Source: Hellea sp. (GTDB lineage Bacteria; Pseudomonadota; Alphaproteobacteria; Caulobacterales; Maricaulaceae). From it: a stretch of 64,000 nucleotides of DNA. Made by a program: the position numbers and the translations under genes. Numbering within the stretch: position 1 is the first letter of the stretch; each line of letters begins with the position of its first letter. Below the pieces are notes generated by a model that was not told the DNA's origin, made no database searches, and worked only from the letters and a program-made list of their open reading frames with translations. The stretch covers positions 101,403 to 165,402 of the forward strand of contig JAHDDC010000002.1 in assembly GCA_020629545.1 (NCBI GenBank), in the 5' to 3' direction. Shown here in pieces: positions 36,209-45,122 of the stretch.

Positions 36209-36655
36209 ATGAACTTTGATCTTTGGTTTTCGATAGTAAATTTATCAGTCATGCCGGCCTGGGCATTATTGGTTCTTGCACCGAATTGGGATTGGACGCG
36301 CAAGCTCATACATTCAATGCTCTATCCGCTCGCGCTTGGGGCCGTTTATATTGCTGGCATGGTGTTGGCGTATATGGGGCATGGAGCAGAAGGCGGAAGT
36401 TTTTCCTCTATAGAGGGTGTCAGAACTTTGTTTTCGTCCGATGTCGGTATGCTGATTGGCTGGACGCATTATCTGGTTTTTGATTTGTTTGTCGGCGCAT
36501 GGGAAGCGCGCGATGCACAAAGACGAGAATTCTCCCATTGGCTTTTGATACCCTGTCTGCTTCTGACATTTATGTTGGGGCCGATTGGACTTTTCCTCTA
36601 CGTCGTGCTCCGCAAATTAACGGGTAAAGGCGGCTGGGGTCTGTTCGAAACTTAA
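36209..36655 (+). CDS. ABA4-like (DUF4281) membrane protein
   Basis: A 148-residue protein from the ATG at 36209; an in-frame TTG at 36197 is less likely. Four membrane helices and the conserved run VRTLFSSDVGMLIGWTHYL followed by VFDLFVGAWEARDAQRR identify the ABA4-like family, named after the plant protein needed for neoxanthin synthesis. The bacterial role is not known to me. No carotenoid genes are in this window. The stop overlaps the convergent esterase-like gene. Confidence 0.85.
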   Translation: MNFDLWFSIVNLSVMPAWALLVLAPNWDWTRKLIHSMLYPLALGAVYIAGMVLAYMGHGAEGGSFSSIEGVRTLFSSDVGMLIGWTHYLVFDLFVGAWEARDAQRREFSHWLLIPCLLLTFMLGPIGLFLYVVLRKLTGKGGWGLFET

Positions 36656-37611
36656 TCCACATTCGCCGTTTCGTAAAGCGGGGTCCCGCCGACGATATGG
36701 GCTTCGATGAAATTCATCGTCAGGACCATTAAGGTAACTCCATTGACAGTTCTATCTGTACTGACACCATGGCCTCCGCCGACATGCGTATAGAATGAAT
36801 AGGGTACGCCAACAGCATCAGCCTGTGCGGCCAGATCAAGCGCGCCCTGATAAGGAACGACCGTATCTGCGTCGCCATGCACTGTCAGAAATGGGGCCTC
36901 CATAAATTCAAGAGAGGAATCGATCGGCAGGTCTCCCCAATAATTGATAACCACATCCGGATCTGGACGACTTAGGCTGTACTCATCTGCGGTATAGGCA
37001 ACGTTGAGAACGGTGAATGCTCCGGCGGATGACCCCCAATACGCCAGACGTGACATATCTAAACAATATTGTGATGCATTGTTGTCCATCCAATTGAGAG
37101 CCGCAATCGAGTCTTCCATCGCTGCAACGGCCGCCACGATAATGTCAGCGTCGGGCCCTGAAGCCTGTGACGCCGCAATAAACTGATCGGCGATAACTTG
37201 ATATTCAGGCGCGAGCACTGGATTATCGTCAGCGAGCCGGTAGTTGATCGACACGAAATTAAAATCTTTTTCTAGGGCCGCCGCAGAGCGTACATCCACG
37301 CCGGATCCGGTTTTGCTCCCGCTGACAAATCCCCCGCCATGAACAAAAAATACTGTTGGCCGATTGGCGTCGCACGTATCGGACGGTTGATAAATATCGA
37401 GCAGTAATGGGATGTTTCCATTTGTCGTCGATGCGCTGGCATATTCAATATTTGATTGCGTAACCGGGCCCGTTGATCCACCGCCCGTGCTGCCACCGCC
37501 TCCGCTAGGGGGTGGCGTAACAGGTGCCGGTGCCGAGCTTCCGCCCCCGCCGCAGGCCATGAGGAGGAATATAGCTGTAGTAGACATGCATACGGTTCTA
37601 ATAGAATTCAT
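36652..37611 (-). CDS. Exported alpha/beta hydrolase lipoprotein (esterase-like)
   Basis: A 319-residue protein from the ATG at 37611, supported by GGGGAG 8 bases upstream. The signal ends in a lipobox (FLLMACGGGG) and is followed by a Gly/Pro/Ser-rich linker of about 35 residues. The hydrolase core shows the oxyanion HGGGFVSG, the nucleophile elbow WGSSAGAF and the acid/His parts HGDADTVVPYQ and GGGHG. It resembles carboxylesterase-type enzymes anchored in the envelope. Substrate unknown. Confidence 0.83.
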   Translation of the reverse strand: MNSIRTVCMSTTAIFLLMACGGGGSSAPAPVTPPPSGGGGSTGGGSTGPVTQSNIEYASASTTNGNIPLLLDIYQPSDTCDANRPTVFFVHGGGFVSGSKTGSGVDVRSAAALEKDFNFVSINYRLADDNPVLAPEYQVIADQFIAASQASGPDADIIVAAVAAMEDSIAALNWMDNNASQYCLDMSRLAYWGSSAGAFTVLNVAYTADEYSLSRPDPDVVINYWGDLPIDSSLEFMEAPFLTVHGDADTVVPYQGALDLAAQADAVGVPYSFYTHVGGGHGVSTDRTVNGVTLMVLTMNFIEAHIVGGTPLYETANVD

Positions 37612-37684
37612 TATCGGACTCCCCATTATTCCCAACACAATAACCGAATAAAGATGAATGGGGGATAATTACGATGGTGCTTGT

Positions 37685-39493
37685 TTATCCATCATCCATC
37701 TTAAGTGCCGCGATAAAGGCGGCTTGCGGGATTTCGACTTTGCCGAACTGCCGCATTTTTTTCTTACCCTTTTTCTGCTTGTCCAAAAGCTTGCGTTTTC
37801 GGGATGCGTCGCCGCCGTAACATTTGGCAGTAACGTCTTTACGCATAGCGGCGATCGTTTCACGGGCAATAACTTTACCACCAAGCGCAGCCTGAATCGG
37901 GATCTTGAACAAGTGGCGCGGGATCAAGTCTTTCAGGCGTTCGCACATCTGCCGTCCGCGTGATTCCGCCCGCGATCGGTGCACCAGCATAGAGAGGGCA
38001 TCAACCGGGTCGCCATTGACAAGTATACTCATTTTCACAAGGTCGCCTTCGCGTTTGCCAATGGCCTGATAATCAAAGCTGGCATAGCCCTTTGAGACAG
38101 ATTTCAACCGATCATAAAAATCAAAAACGACTTCGTTGAGCGGAAGTTCATATTCGACCATGGCCCGCGAGCCGACATAGGACAAATTAGTCTGCACACC
38201 GCGACGATCCTGGCACAGCTTTAAGATACCACCCAGATACTCATCCGGGGTCATGATGGTGGCTTTGATCCATGGCTCTTCGATATGCTCTATCGCCATA
38301 ATGTCGGGCATGTCGGCCGGGTTATGCAACAGAACGGGATCGCCTTTTTTCATAACCAGAGAATAAACAACCGACGGGGCGGTCGTGATCAGGTCGAGAT
38401 TAAATTCCCGCTCAAGACGCTCTTGAATAATTTCCAAATGCAGAAGACCTAAAAAACCACAACGAAATCCAAAACCAAGGGCCGCAGAGGTTTCCATTTC
38501 AAAAGAGAAACTCGCATCATTGAGGCGCAGGCGTCCCATGGCGGCGCGCAAGTCTTCAAAGTCTGCCGCATCGACCGGGAAAATACCGCAAAACACAACG
38601 GGCTGTGCCGGTTTAAAACCCTCGAGCGGCGTTTCCGTCGGTCGTTTGTCTTCGGTGATCGTGTCACCCACAGCCGCATCTGCAACTTCTTTGATTGAGG
38701 CCGTGAGAAACCCAACTTCACCTGGGCCGATGGATTTTAAATCTTCGGGCTTTGGCCGGAAACACCCGACTTTATCAACCGTATAGCTTGCACCCGTATT
38801 CATGGTGCGTATGCGCATAGCTTTCTTGACTGTGCCTTCCATAACACGGAACAAAACAACGACGCCCATATAGGTGTCGTACCAGGCGTCGATCAGCATG
38901 GCTTTGAGCGGTGCATTCGGGTCGCCGTATTTTGGGGCTGGCAGTTCGGCAACAATGGCCTCAAGAACCTCTTCGATCCCGATGCCGGATTTTGCAGATG
39001 CCTCGATTGCGCCAGACGCGTCGATGCCGATTACGTCTTCAATCTGGGATTTGACCCGCTCTGGTTCGGCGGCCGGTAAGTCAATTTTGTTCAGGACCGG
39101 AACGATTTCATGATCATGATCGATAGCTTGATAAACATTGGCAAGGGTTTGGGCTTCTACGCCTTGGGAAGCGTCGACGACCAAAATAGAGCCTTCACAT
39201 GCCGATAAACTCCGCGAGACCTCATAGGCAAAGTCAACATGGCCTGGTGTATCCATCAAATTCAACACATAAGTCTCGCCGTCTTTGGCTGTGTAATCCA
39301 GGCGAACCGTTTGAGCCTTGATCGTGATGCCGCGCTCTTTCTCGATATCCATATTATCAAGAACCTGTTCGGACATTTCGCGGTCCGTCAACCCGCCTGT
39401 AAAATGGATGAGCCGATCCGCAAGAGTCGACTTGCCGTGATCAATATGCGCGACAATGGAAAAGTTTCGGATTTTAGACTGATCAACACTCAT
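37685..39493 (-). CDS. lepA: Elongation factor 4 (LepA)
   Basis: A 602-residue translational GTPase: G1 [15 protein letters not shown]3 DTPGHVDF, G4 NKIDLP, then domains II, III and V and the LepA-specific C-terminal domain ([20 protein letters not shown]). LepA acts on stalled ribosomes and in 30S assembly. Length and domains are complete. It stands as a single gene between two lipoprotein genes. Confidence 0.97.
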   Translation of the reverse strand: MSVDQSKIRNFSIVAHIDHGKSTLADRLIHFTGGLTDREMSEQVLDNMDIEKERGITIKAQTVRLDYTAKDGETYVLNLMDTPGHVDFAYEVSRSLSACEGSILVVDASQGVEAQTLANVYQAIDHDHEIVPVLNKIDLPAAEPERVKSQIEDVIGIDASGAIEASAKSGIGIEEVLEAIVAELPAPKYGDPNAPLKAMLIDAWYDTYMGVVVLFRVMEGTVKKAMRIRTMNTGASYTVDKVGCFRPKPEDLKSIGPGEVGFLTASIKEVADAAVGDTITEDKRPTETPLEGFKPAQPVVFCGIFPVDAADFEDLRAAMGRLRLNDASFSFEMETSAALGFGFRCGFLGLLHLEIIQERLEREFNLDLITTAPSVVYSLVMKKGDPVLLHNPADMPDIMAIEHIEEPWIKATIMTPDEYLGGILKLCQDRRGVQTNLSYVGSRAMVEYELPLNEVVFDFYDRLKSVSKGYASFDYQAIGKREGDLVKMSILVNGDPVDALSMLVHRSRAESRGRQMCERLKDLIPRHLFKIPIQAALGGKVIARETIAAMRKDVTAKCYGGDASRKRKLLDKQKKGKKKMRQFGKVEIPQAAFIAALKMDDG

Positions 39494-39561
39494 AGCGCGC
39501 TATGTATTGGTTTTTGGCCAATGCGCAAGGGGCTTTGCGTTTTAGCTGACTGGCTTTAGTC

Positions 39562-40131
39562 CTATTCGCTACCCCATACAGGTGGCGGGGTTTTCACAGG
39601 CTTGTTTAAATCAAAGGCCGCTCTGAAATCACGGTTGGGCCGGGCGAGGGCGTAGGTGAACGTTCCGTCGCCCAGAGTGATGGACCAAATATTGTCGACC
39701 GATACGTCAAGACCTTCGCGGATAAATAACTCCTTTGAAAAATCATCCGCCGGAAATGATTGCTGGTTTGCCGTGCCAAGTGAGTCGGTCGTGCCGCCAT
39801 ACATCGTAACGGCATCGGGTTTTCCGTCTTCATGTCTATGGTCATGTTTTAAAGTCAGGCCGCCGTGAGTTTTCGAAATTATCCATGTCCGTGAGCGGTT
39901 CTCGCCGACATGCAGCGGGATCTTAATCTCGCTTTCAGAGCAATCGTGCACATGCATGATGAGGGTCTCTTTGGCCCAGTCCGCGTCCTGCGGATCGGTG
40001 GAAACCACCTTTCCGGCATATGACTTTCCGCAATACTTGGATAAAGTATCGAAAAACTCGTATTGCGGTTCATTTTGTTGCGGCACACAAGCGGTCAGAC
40101 CCAAAACGGATAATAAAAGTAATAGTCGCAT
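39562..40131 (-). CDS. Lipoprotein of unknown function
   Basis: A 189-residue protein with a clear lipobox (LSVLGLTACVP). The mature part has an FDTLSKYCGKSYAGKVV block and a second cysteine in VHDCSESEI, then a beta-rich region with GGLTLKHDHRHEDG and SITLGDGTFTYALAR. I believe similar uncharacterised lipoproteins occur in related marine bacteria, but I do not know a named family. Located 68 bp after the lepA start on the same strand. Confidence 0.7.
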   Translation of the reverse strand: MRLLLLLSVLGLTACVPQQNEPQYEFFDTLSKYCGKSYAGKVVSTDPQDADWAKETLIMHVHDCSESEIKIPLHVGENRSRTWIISKTHGGLTLKHDHRHEDGKPDAVTMYGGTTDSLGTANQQSFPADDFSKELFIREGLDVSVDNIWSITLGDGTFTYALARPNRDFRAAFDLNKPVKTPPPVWGSE

Positions 40132-40168
40132 AGGCCCAGACTATCGCTTGGTGCGTTAATGTCTATGG

Positions 40169-41398
40169 TTATTTAATCACCCGGATATAAGCGTCACGAC
40201 CTACGACTTTGTCGTTTGGCAAAAGATTAGGACTGTTGTCCAAAATGACATTTAATTCCGGGCTGCCTTGAAGCTTCATTGTATCGGTTACAATCATATT
40301 GCCTGCACCCCTAATATTCAGAACAGGACTGCCTTGTAGTTTCAACTCGCCATTAGGCGTATAGATTATGCCGTTAATATCGAGGCTTCCACCGCCTTTA
40401 ATCTCATTGGGTTGTATCGGTGTTGAATCCCTATCCTGAAAAATAACCATTCCGCGATACTCGCCTGATTGTGGGGGGGTCACATTCCAAGTTCCGCCAG
40501 AGTGCAGCTCAAAGTTAGCGCGATCTCCGGTCATATAAAACATGACGTCTTGGCCGCTAATCGTTGCATTTGCGCCAAGTTTCAAGGGGCCATCGCTGAT
40601 GATATAGACCCCGGGATCAAGCGCAAGATTTGCATTGGATGGGATATTTATACCGCCGCAAAAGTTGCCCGGGCTTAGTCTGACGGTTTCGCCAGGTCGC
40701 CCTTTTTTGAATTTTGGTCCACATGGCGGCACGGGCGGTTTCAAAACCGAGTTAAAAGGGTCACTTTTCACGCCGCATCCAAGCTCGGGTCCTGGTGTCC
40801 ATTTTTTGCCCTCAAATCCACCGTTTAGACAAACATCCGCTGTTCCTAATCGCGGATTACCCTGAGCGACGGAGCTTTGACTGGAGTTTGAATTGTTGTG
40901 AACATAGCAATCGACGGTATTCAGAAGTGGATGTCCTTGGAACCTGAGCGCATTGCTGGCACGAGGAGACTTTATGAGTACGCAGGCCGGTTCGAATATC
41001 GATTCTGCTGCAACCCGAACGCCGACACGTAAATTCTTTTTCCCGATTATGCCCGTTAATCGGGCCGGGATAGTGGTTTGAGCTTCAACCGTTGACCGCC
41101 TGGAAGTCAAAGTGATATTGGCGTTTACTCCGGAACTGCGATGGGTAATTTTGTTGAAATTATGATCAAGCGTTATCAGGGCGGTTTCGCGCCGGGTCGC
41201 GTCACTTCGGTTTTTGGATTTTGTACTCGCAACAGCAGCTGACTCCGCTGCGTCCCTGAGTTCAGTCTTTGCTTTTTCGAGTCCAGCAAGCTCAATCGCA
41301 ACAGCGCTTCCTATCGCAATGGGCAAGGCCATAATAGCCGTCAAAATCGCAAAATTACCCGAAAGGTCGCTTTGGTATTTGGTAAAGAGCTTTTTCAT
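40169..41398 (-). CDS. TadG-like Flp-pilus-type protein with repeat-bearing beta domain
   Basis: A 409-residue protein from the ATG at 41398; a TTG at 41431 is possible. The N-terminus has the TadE/G-type helix (LSGNFAILTAIMALPIAIGSAVAIELA followed by AKTELRDAAESAA, trimmed here to its pattern) that anchors such proteins. The C-terminal domain looks like a right-handed beta-helix, with four copies of a QGxPxLN-like motif (QGHPLLNT, QGNPRLGT, QGSPVLNI, QGSPELNV) and six or more cysteines. No other tad genes are nearby, so a dedicated pilus role is uncertain; a surface or septal matrix protein is an alternative. Confidence 0.7.
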   Translation of the reverse strand: MKKLFTKYQSDLSGNFAILTAIMALPIAIGSAVAIELAGLEKAKTELRDAAESAAVASTKSKNRSDATRRETALITLDHNFNKITHRSSGVNANITLTSRRSTVEAQTTIPARLTGIIGKKNLRVGVRVAAESIFEPACVLIKSPRASNALRFQGHPLLNTVDCYVHNNSNSSQSSVAQGNPRLGTADVCLNGGFEGKKWTPGPELGCGVKSDPFNSVLKPPVPPCGPKFKKGRPGETVRLSPGNFCGGINIPSNANLALDPGVYIISDGPLKLGANATISGQDVMFYMTGDRANFELHSGGTWNVTPPQSGEYRGMVIFQDRDSTPIQPNEIKGGGSLDINGIIYTPNGELKLQGSPVLNIRGAGNMIVTDTMKLQGSPELNVILDNSPNLLPNDKVVGRDAYIRVIK

Positions 41399-41514
41399 GA
41401 CATTTCCCGCAAGTTTAGCAAAGCTTATCAAAACTCTGTAAATATTGCGGATAAGGACAAGGTTAATCTCGCGTGAACCCGATTTAAGGAAAAATAACTG
41501 GACATTCGTGTGGT

Positions 41515-41551
41515 CGTTATTAAATAACGTTTCGAAATAAGATAACGTTAT
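41515..41551 (+). promoter_or_regulatory. Zur-like palindromes upstream of the zinc receptor gene
   Basis: CGTTATTAAATAACG (41515-41529) is a 15-bp palindrome with one central odd base, and ATAACGTTAT (41542-41551) is a 10-bp perfect palindrome 12 bp further on. Alphaproteobacterial Zur sites are AT-rich GTTAT/ATAAC palindromes, and the next gene encodes a likely zinc receptor, so repression by Zur under zinc sufficiency is inferred. Confidence 0.55.
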
Positions 41552-41570
41552 AAAAAAATGTTAGTCCAAA

Positions 41571-43712
41571 ATGAAAAGAAAATTTTTAACCCTAGCTTTA
41601 CCCTGTTTACTCGTCAGTAGTGCATTTTCTCAAACCGCATTCGCGCAAGTTGCAGATGATGAAATCATCGTTACAGGCGCTCGTATCCTAGAGGGTTCCA
41701 TCGATGACGCGATTACCGGCGTATCCGTCCTAAAAGGTGACGATTTAAGCGATCGATTGGCGGCTAATATCGGTGAAACCTTAAAGGCTGAACCGGGCGT
41801 TTCATCAACATTCTTTGGAGCAGGGGCTTCACGGCCGATAATTCGAGGCCAGGGCGGGGACCGCGTGCGGGTTTTGACGAATGGTATCGGGTCTATCGAC
41901 GCATCATCGGCTTCACCAGACCATGCGGTTGCGGCTGAGCCAGCTCAAGCGGATCAGATAGAAGTTCTTCGCGGTGCTTCTCTATTGAGATTTGGATCAT
42001 CCGGATCTGGCGGCGTGGTCAATATTATTGACGGACGTATTCCGCAAAATATTCCGGATGGCGTTGAAGGTGCATTCAGACTGGGAGCCAGTAGTGTTGA
42101 TTTAGGACGCGAAGTCGCGGCCTCAATAGACACTGAGATCGCTAACAATCTCGTTTTGCATTTGGATGGGACATGGCGTGATGCAGATAACTATAAAATT
42201 CCCGGTTTTGCGGAAAGCGAGATTTTTCACGAAGCTGAGGAAGAGGGGCATGAGGATGAAGACGAGCATCATGATGATGATCACGATGAAGAAGATGAAG
42301 AGCGTCTTGGAGAGGCTTTTGGACGCTTAGATAATTCGTGGAGCCGATCCAATTCGCTCAGCGCCGGATTATCCTATATCGGTGCCGACGGGTATATTGG
42401 CGTAGCCGTTAATGGATTGAATAGCCGATACGGTGTTCCAGGTGGACATGGGCATGGTGAGGAAGGTCACGGTCATGACGAAGAAGAGCATGACGAGGAT
42501 CATCACGAAGAAGATGAGCATGAAGAAGAAGGGCATTCGGACGAAGAAGATGTTCCGATCTCAATCCGCCTGAAACAGGTTCGTGTTGATATGAATGGAA
42601 CTAAGGAGCTGGACGGATTTCTTGAGCGTATCCAGGCTTTTGCGGGCTATGCTGATTATGAACACACCGAACTCGAGGGCGCTGAAACCGGAACCGTATT
42701 TGCGAATAAAGGCTGGGAATCTCGAATAGAAGCCATTCAAACACAGCGCAATGACTGGCGCGCTGCTTATGGTGTTCAGCTTCGCGAACGCAAGTTTTCA
42801 GCTATAGGTGAAGAGGCTTTTGTCCCGCCAACAACAACCCGCCAATATGCGGGATATATGTTCCATGAAAAAGAACTTGGTACTGTGCATCTTGAAGGGG
42901 CGGCTCGGTATGAAATCACAAATCAAACCAATGATTCATCTAGTCAAGATCGCGAATTTAATCTCTTTAGCCTGTCGGGGGGAGCCGACATTCATTTAAC
43001 GGATAAAATACGTTTTGGCGCCACCGTCTTTAGAACAGAACGGGCGCCAACATCAGAAGAGCTATATTCAAACGGCCCCCATTTGGCGACAGAAGCTTTT
43101 GAGCTGGGCGATCCCAATCTATCCAAAGAAATTGCCAAAGGCGTTGAGTTGTCCTACCGGCACCGCGGTAAAGATCATTACGTAACCGGTAATTTATTCT
43201 ACACGGAATATGACGACTTTATTTTTGAGAACCGCACTGGTGCATTCGAAGACGGACTTGATGTATTTCAGTTTGTTGGAGATGATGCGACTTTTAAAGG
43301 TTTCGAAATTCAAGGAAAAACCAAGATCGGAAACATCAACGACATTAGTCTTAGTTTGGACGGAATAGTTGAGTATGTGCGCGCAAAAACTGATACCGGA
43401 AATCTTCCGCGTATTCCCCCGCTTTCGGTTCTCGTAGGCGGTGAAGCTCAATGGAACAATCTGAAGCTCCGCGCCGAGTATGACTATGCAGACTCGCAAG
43501 ATCGGCTTGGGGACGAGGAATTGCCAACGGATTCTTACGGATTGGTCAATCTGTTTTTGACGTGGAAGCTCCCGGTGGAGCAAGATTTAACGTTCCGGTT
43601 GTCTGCCTTTAACATCGGAGACGAAGAAGCCCGGCAACACGCATCTTATCTCAAAGATATCGTGCCATTGCCAGGCCGCAATATTCGGTTTTCGCTGGGT
43701 GCGAAGTTCTAA
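41571..43712 (+). CDS. TonB-dependent receptor with His/Asp/Glu-rich loops, ZnuD-like
   Basis: A 713-residue outer-membrane receptor with a signal peptide (to about residue 25), a plug domain starting DDEIIVTGARI with IRGQGGDRVRVLTNG and QIEVLRGASLLRFGSSGSGGVVNI trimmed to its key blocks, and a beta-barrel ending RNIRFSLGAKF. Two extracellular-type loops, about residues 218-246 and 291-328, are packed with His, Asp and Glu, as in the ZnuD zinc importer. Zinc uptake energised by TonB is the likely role. Zur-like palindromes lie just upstream; no ribosome-binding site is obvious before the ATG. No zinc ABC transporter is nearby. Confidence 0.88.
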   Translation: MKRKFLTLALPCLLVSSAFSQTAFAQVADDEIIVTGARILEGSIDDAITGVSVLKGDDLSDRLAANIGETLKAEPGVSSTFFGAGASRPIIRGQGGDRVRVLTNGIGSIDASSASPDHAVAAEPAQADQIEVLRGASLLRFGSSGSGGVVNIIDGRIPQNIPDGVEGAFRLGASSVDLGREVAASIDTEIANNLVLHLDGTWRDADNYKIPGFAESEIFHEAEEEGHEDEDEHHDDDHDEEDEERLGEAFGRLDNSWSRSNSLSAGLSYIGADGYIGVAVNGLNSRYGVPGGHGHGEEGHGHDEEEHDEDHHEEDEHEEEGHSDEEDVPISIRLKQVRVDMNGTKELDGFLERIQAFAGYADYEHTELEGAETGTVFANKGWESRIEAIQTQRNDWRAAYGVQLRERKFSAIGEEAFVPPTTTRQYAGYMFHEKELGTVHLEGAARYEITNQTNDSSSQDREFNLFSLSGGADIHLTDKIRFGATVFRTERAPTSEELYSNGPHLATEAFELGDPNLSKEIAKGVELSYRHRGKDHYVTGNLFYTEYDDFIFENRTGAFEDGLDVFQFVGDDATFKGFEIQGKTKIGNINDISLSLDGIVEYVRAKTDTGNLPRIPPLSVLVGGEAQWNNLKLRAEYDYADSQDRLGDEELPTDSYGLVNLFLTWKLPVEQDLTFRLSAFNIGDEEARQHASYLKDIVPLPGRNIRFSLGAKF

Positions 43713-43714
43713 TT

Positions 43715-44335
43715 TTACTTATCAATCAGACCCGCGGACTCTTTTATGCCCAGAAGCTGGACGTTAAAGATTAACGTCGCGTCGGCGGGAATTCCGCCGC
43801 GCCCTGCTGAGCCGTAAGCTAGGTCACCGGGGATGTATAGTGTGCGGGCTTCGCAGGGTTTCATATCAGTCAAGGCTTCAACCCAGCCTTTAATGACGCC
43901 ATTGGCTGGAAATTGTATGTCTTTGCCACGATCATAAGAGCTGTCAAAGGTTTTACCATCTTTGAAAAAGCCATGGTAATTAACTCTGACCAAGTGAGTT
44001 GGGGCGGGTGAAACACTATCTGTCATGCCTTCTTGTACGACAGTATACTGTAAGCCCGAAGGCGTACTCATAACGTTCGGGCGCTCACCATTTGCCGTAT
44101 GCCAATCCGCGCCTTCAATTGAGGCTTCGGGCAAACCTTCTAACGTGGCCGCATAATCCGACGGACCAGCCAAAATTTTGCTCTCGTCACAGGTACCGAT
44201 GGTTTTTCCATATATATCCGCTTTCAGCTCGGCTACATCAGCGCGAATGTCGTCGATGTCGGCGGGAGCTTGTTGTTGGGGCTGGCAGGCTGTAACAGCT
44301 AGGCCCATAGCGGAAAGTGCTAAAAATTTACGCAA
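43715..44335 (-). CDS. FKBP-type peptidyl-prolyl isomerase lipoprotein
   Basis: A 206-residue protein. I place the start at the TTG at 44335 because GGAGG lies exactly 6 bases upstream and it gives a proper lipoprotein signal (RKFLALSAMGLAVTACQ); an ATG at 44449 gives a non-signal N-terminus and overlaps the neighbour. The C-terminal FKBP domain shows VRVNYHGFFKDGKTFDSSYD and YIPGDLAYGSAGRGGIPADA. A periplasmic or membrane-bound folding helper. Last gene of the leftward unit that begins with gap, 58 bp after the oxygenase gene. Confidence 0.87.
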   Translation of the reverse strand: MRKFLALSAMGLAVTACQPQQQAPADIDDIRADVAELKADIYGKTIGTCDESKILAGPSDYAATLEGLPEASIEGADWHTANGERPNVMSTPSGLQYTVVQEGMTDSVSPAPTHLVRVNYHGFFKDGKTFDSSYDRGKDIQFPANGVIKGWVEALTDMKPCEARTLYIPGDLAYGSAGRGGIPADATLIFNVQLLGIKESAGLIDK

Positions 44336-44393
44336 AATATGCCTCCATAATTTTTGAAGGCTTTGCCTATGCGGAAAGCTCGCGCGTGTAAAG

Positions 44394-45122
44394 CTACTTT
44401 GGATCGTCGCGCAGCCAGCCAGTAATTGAGTATCGACCGGCACCTGCAAAATTTGTCACCTGTGTAACAATATGATCGCGAGGTACTTTAAACAATGTTA
44501 GCGTATTAAAGGACGGTGAAAATCCAAAATCGAGTTCATTTCCACGGGTAAACATTAAATGTCCTCCCCAGTTAATCGACCAATTTTTTGTGAATCCCAT
44601 GACATAGGCCGCGCGTCGTTCCGCTGCGTCTCCTGTATCATTATGCAAATTTAAAAAATGCCCCGGAGAATAAAGCGTTGCCTGAGCGTCATGTTTAATA
44701 ACCGAAGATTCACCTGTAATAGTTCTGGTGAAATCTAACATTTCGGGTGTGTTCAAATATTCTGACATTGCATGCAATGGCCAGCCTGGATCACGATTTT
44801 CTAAATATGCGTCTATCATAGGGTAGCACAAATATAGATAGGCAAAACCGCTGCGTGCTCGTGATAGGGTCTCGCTGACGATAGCTTGCTTATCCTGCGA
44901 TGAAAGGGCTTCCCATGTTTCGGGACGATAATATTTGTGTTTCCCGTTAGGATCTGACTGAACCAGATGCCACGGTGTGTTTGTAGCTAAAACTTGGTGA
45001 ATAGATTCTGCAGTTTCACTTGAAAACAAGTTTTCAATTCTAACAACGCCGTTCTTGGCATACTCTTTCGAGTAGGATTCAATGTCGTGATGAGAACTGA
45101 GTTTTAAGTCTATTTCTGTCAA
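44394..45122 (-). CDS. 2-oxoglutarate/Fe(II) oxygenase, prolyl-hydroxylase-like
   Basis: A 242-residue protein with the double-stranded beta-helix ligand set: H160-N-D162 (FLNLHNDTGD), distal His217 (PRDHIV) and Arg230 (GRYSITGWLR) for 2-oxoglutarate. Such enzymes hydroxylate protein side chains or small molecules; the shape resembles Tpa1/Ofd1-type prolyl hydroxylases. Its ATG abuts the fba stop with no gap, so it is translationally coupled to the glycolytic operon. Its substrate is unknown; a glycolytic or ribosomal protein is conceivable (inference). Confidence 0.83.
   Translation of the reverse strand: MTEIDLKLSSHHDIESYSKEYAKNGVVRIENLFSSETAESIHQVLATNTPWHLVQSDPNGKHKYYRPETWEALSSQDKQAIVSETLSRARSGFAYLYLCYPMIDAYLENRDPGWPLHAMSEYLNTPEMLDFTRTITGESSVIKHDAQATLYSPGHFLNLHNDTGDAAERRAAYVMGFTKNWSINWGGHLMFTRGNELDFGFSPSFNTLTLFKVPRDHIVTQVTNFAGAGRYSITGWLRDDPK

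Noticed and set aside
43194..43583. 129-codon reverse ORF inside the TonB receptor gene
   Set aside because: No ribosome-binding site and no domain; fully inside a well-supported receptor gene.
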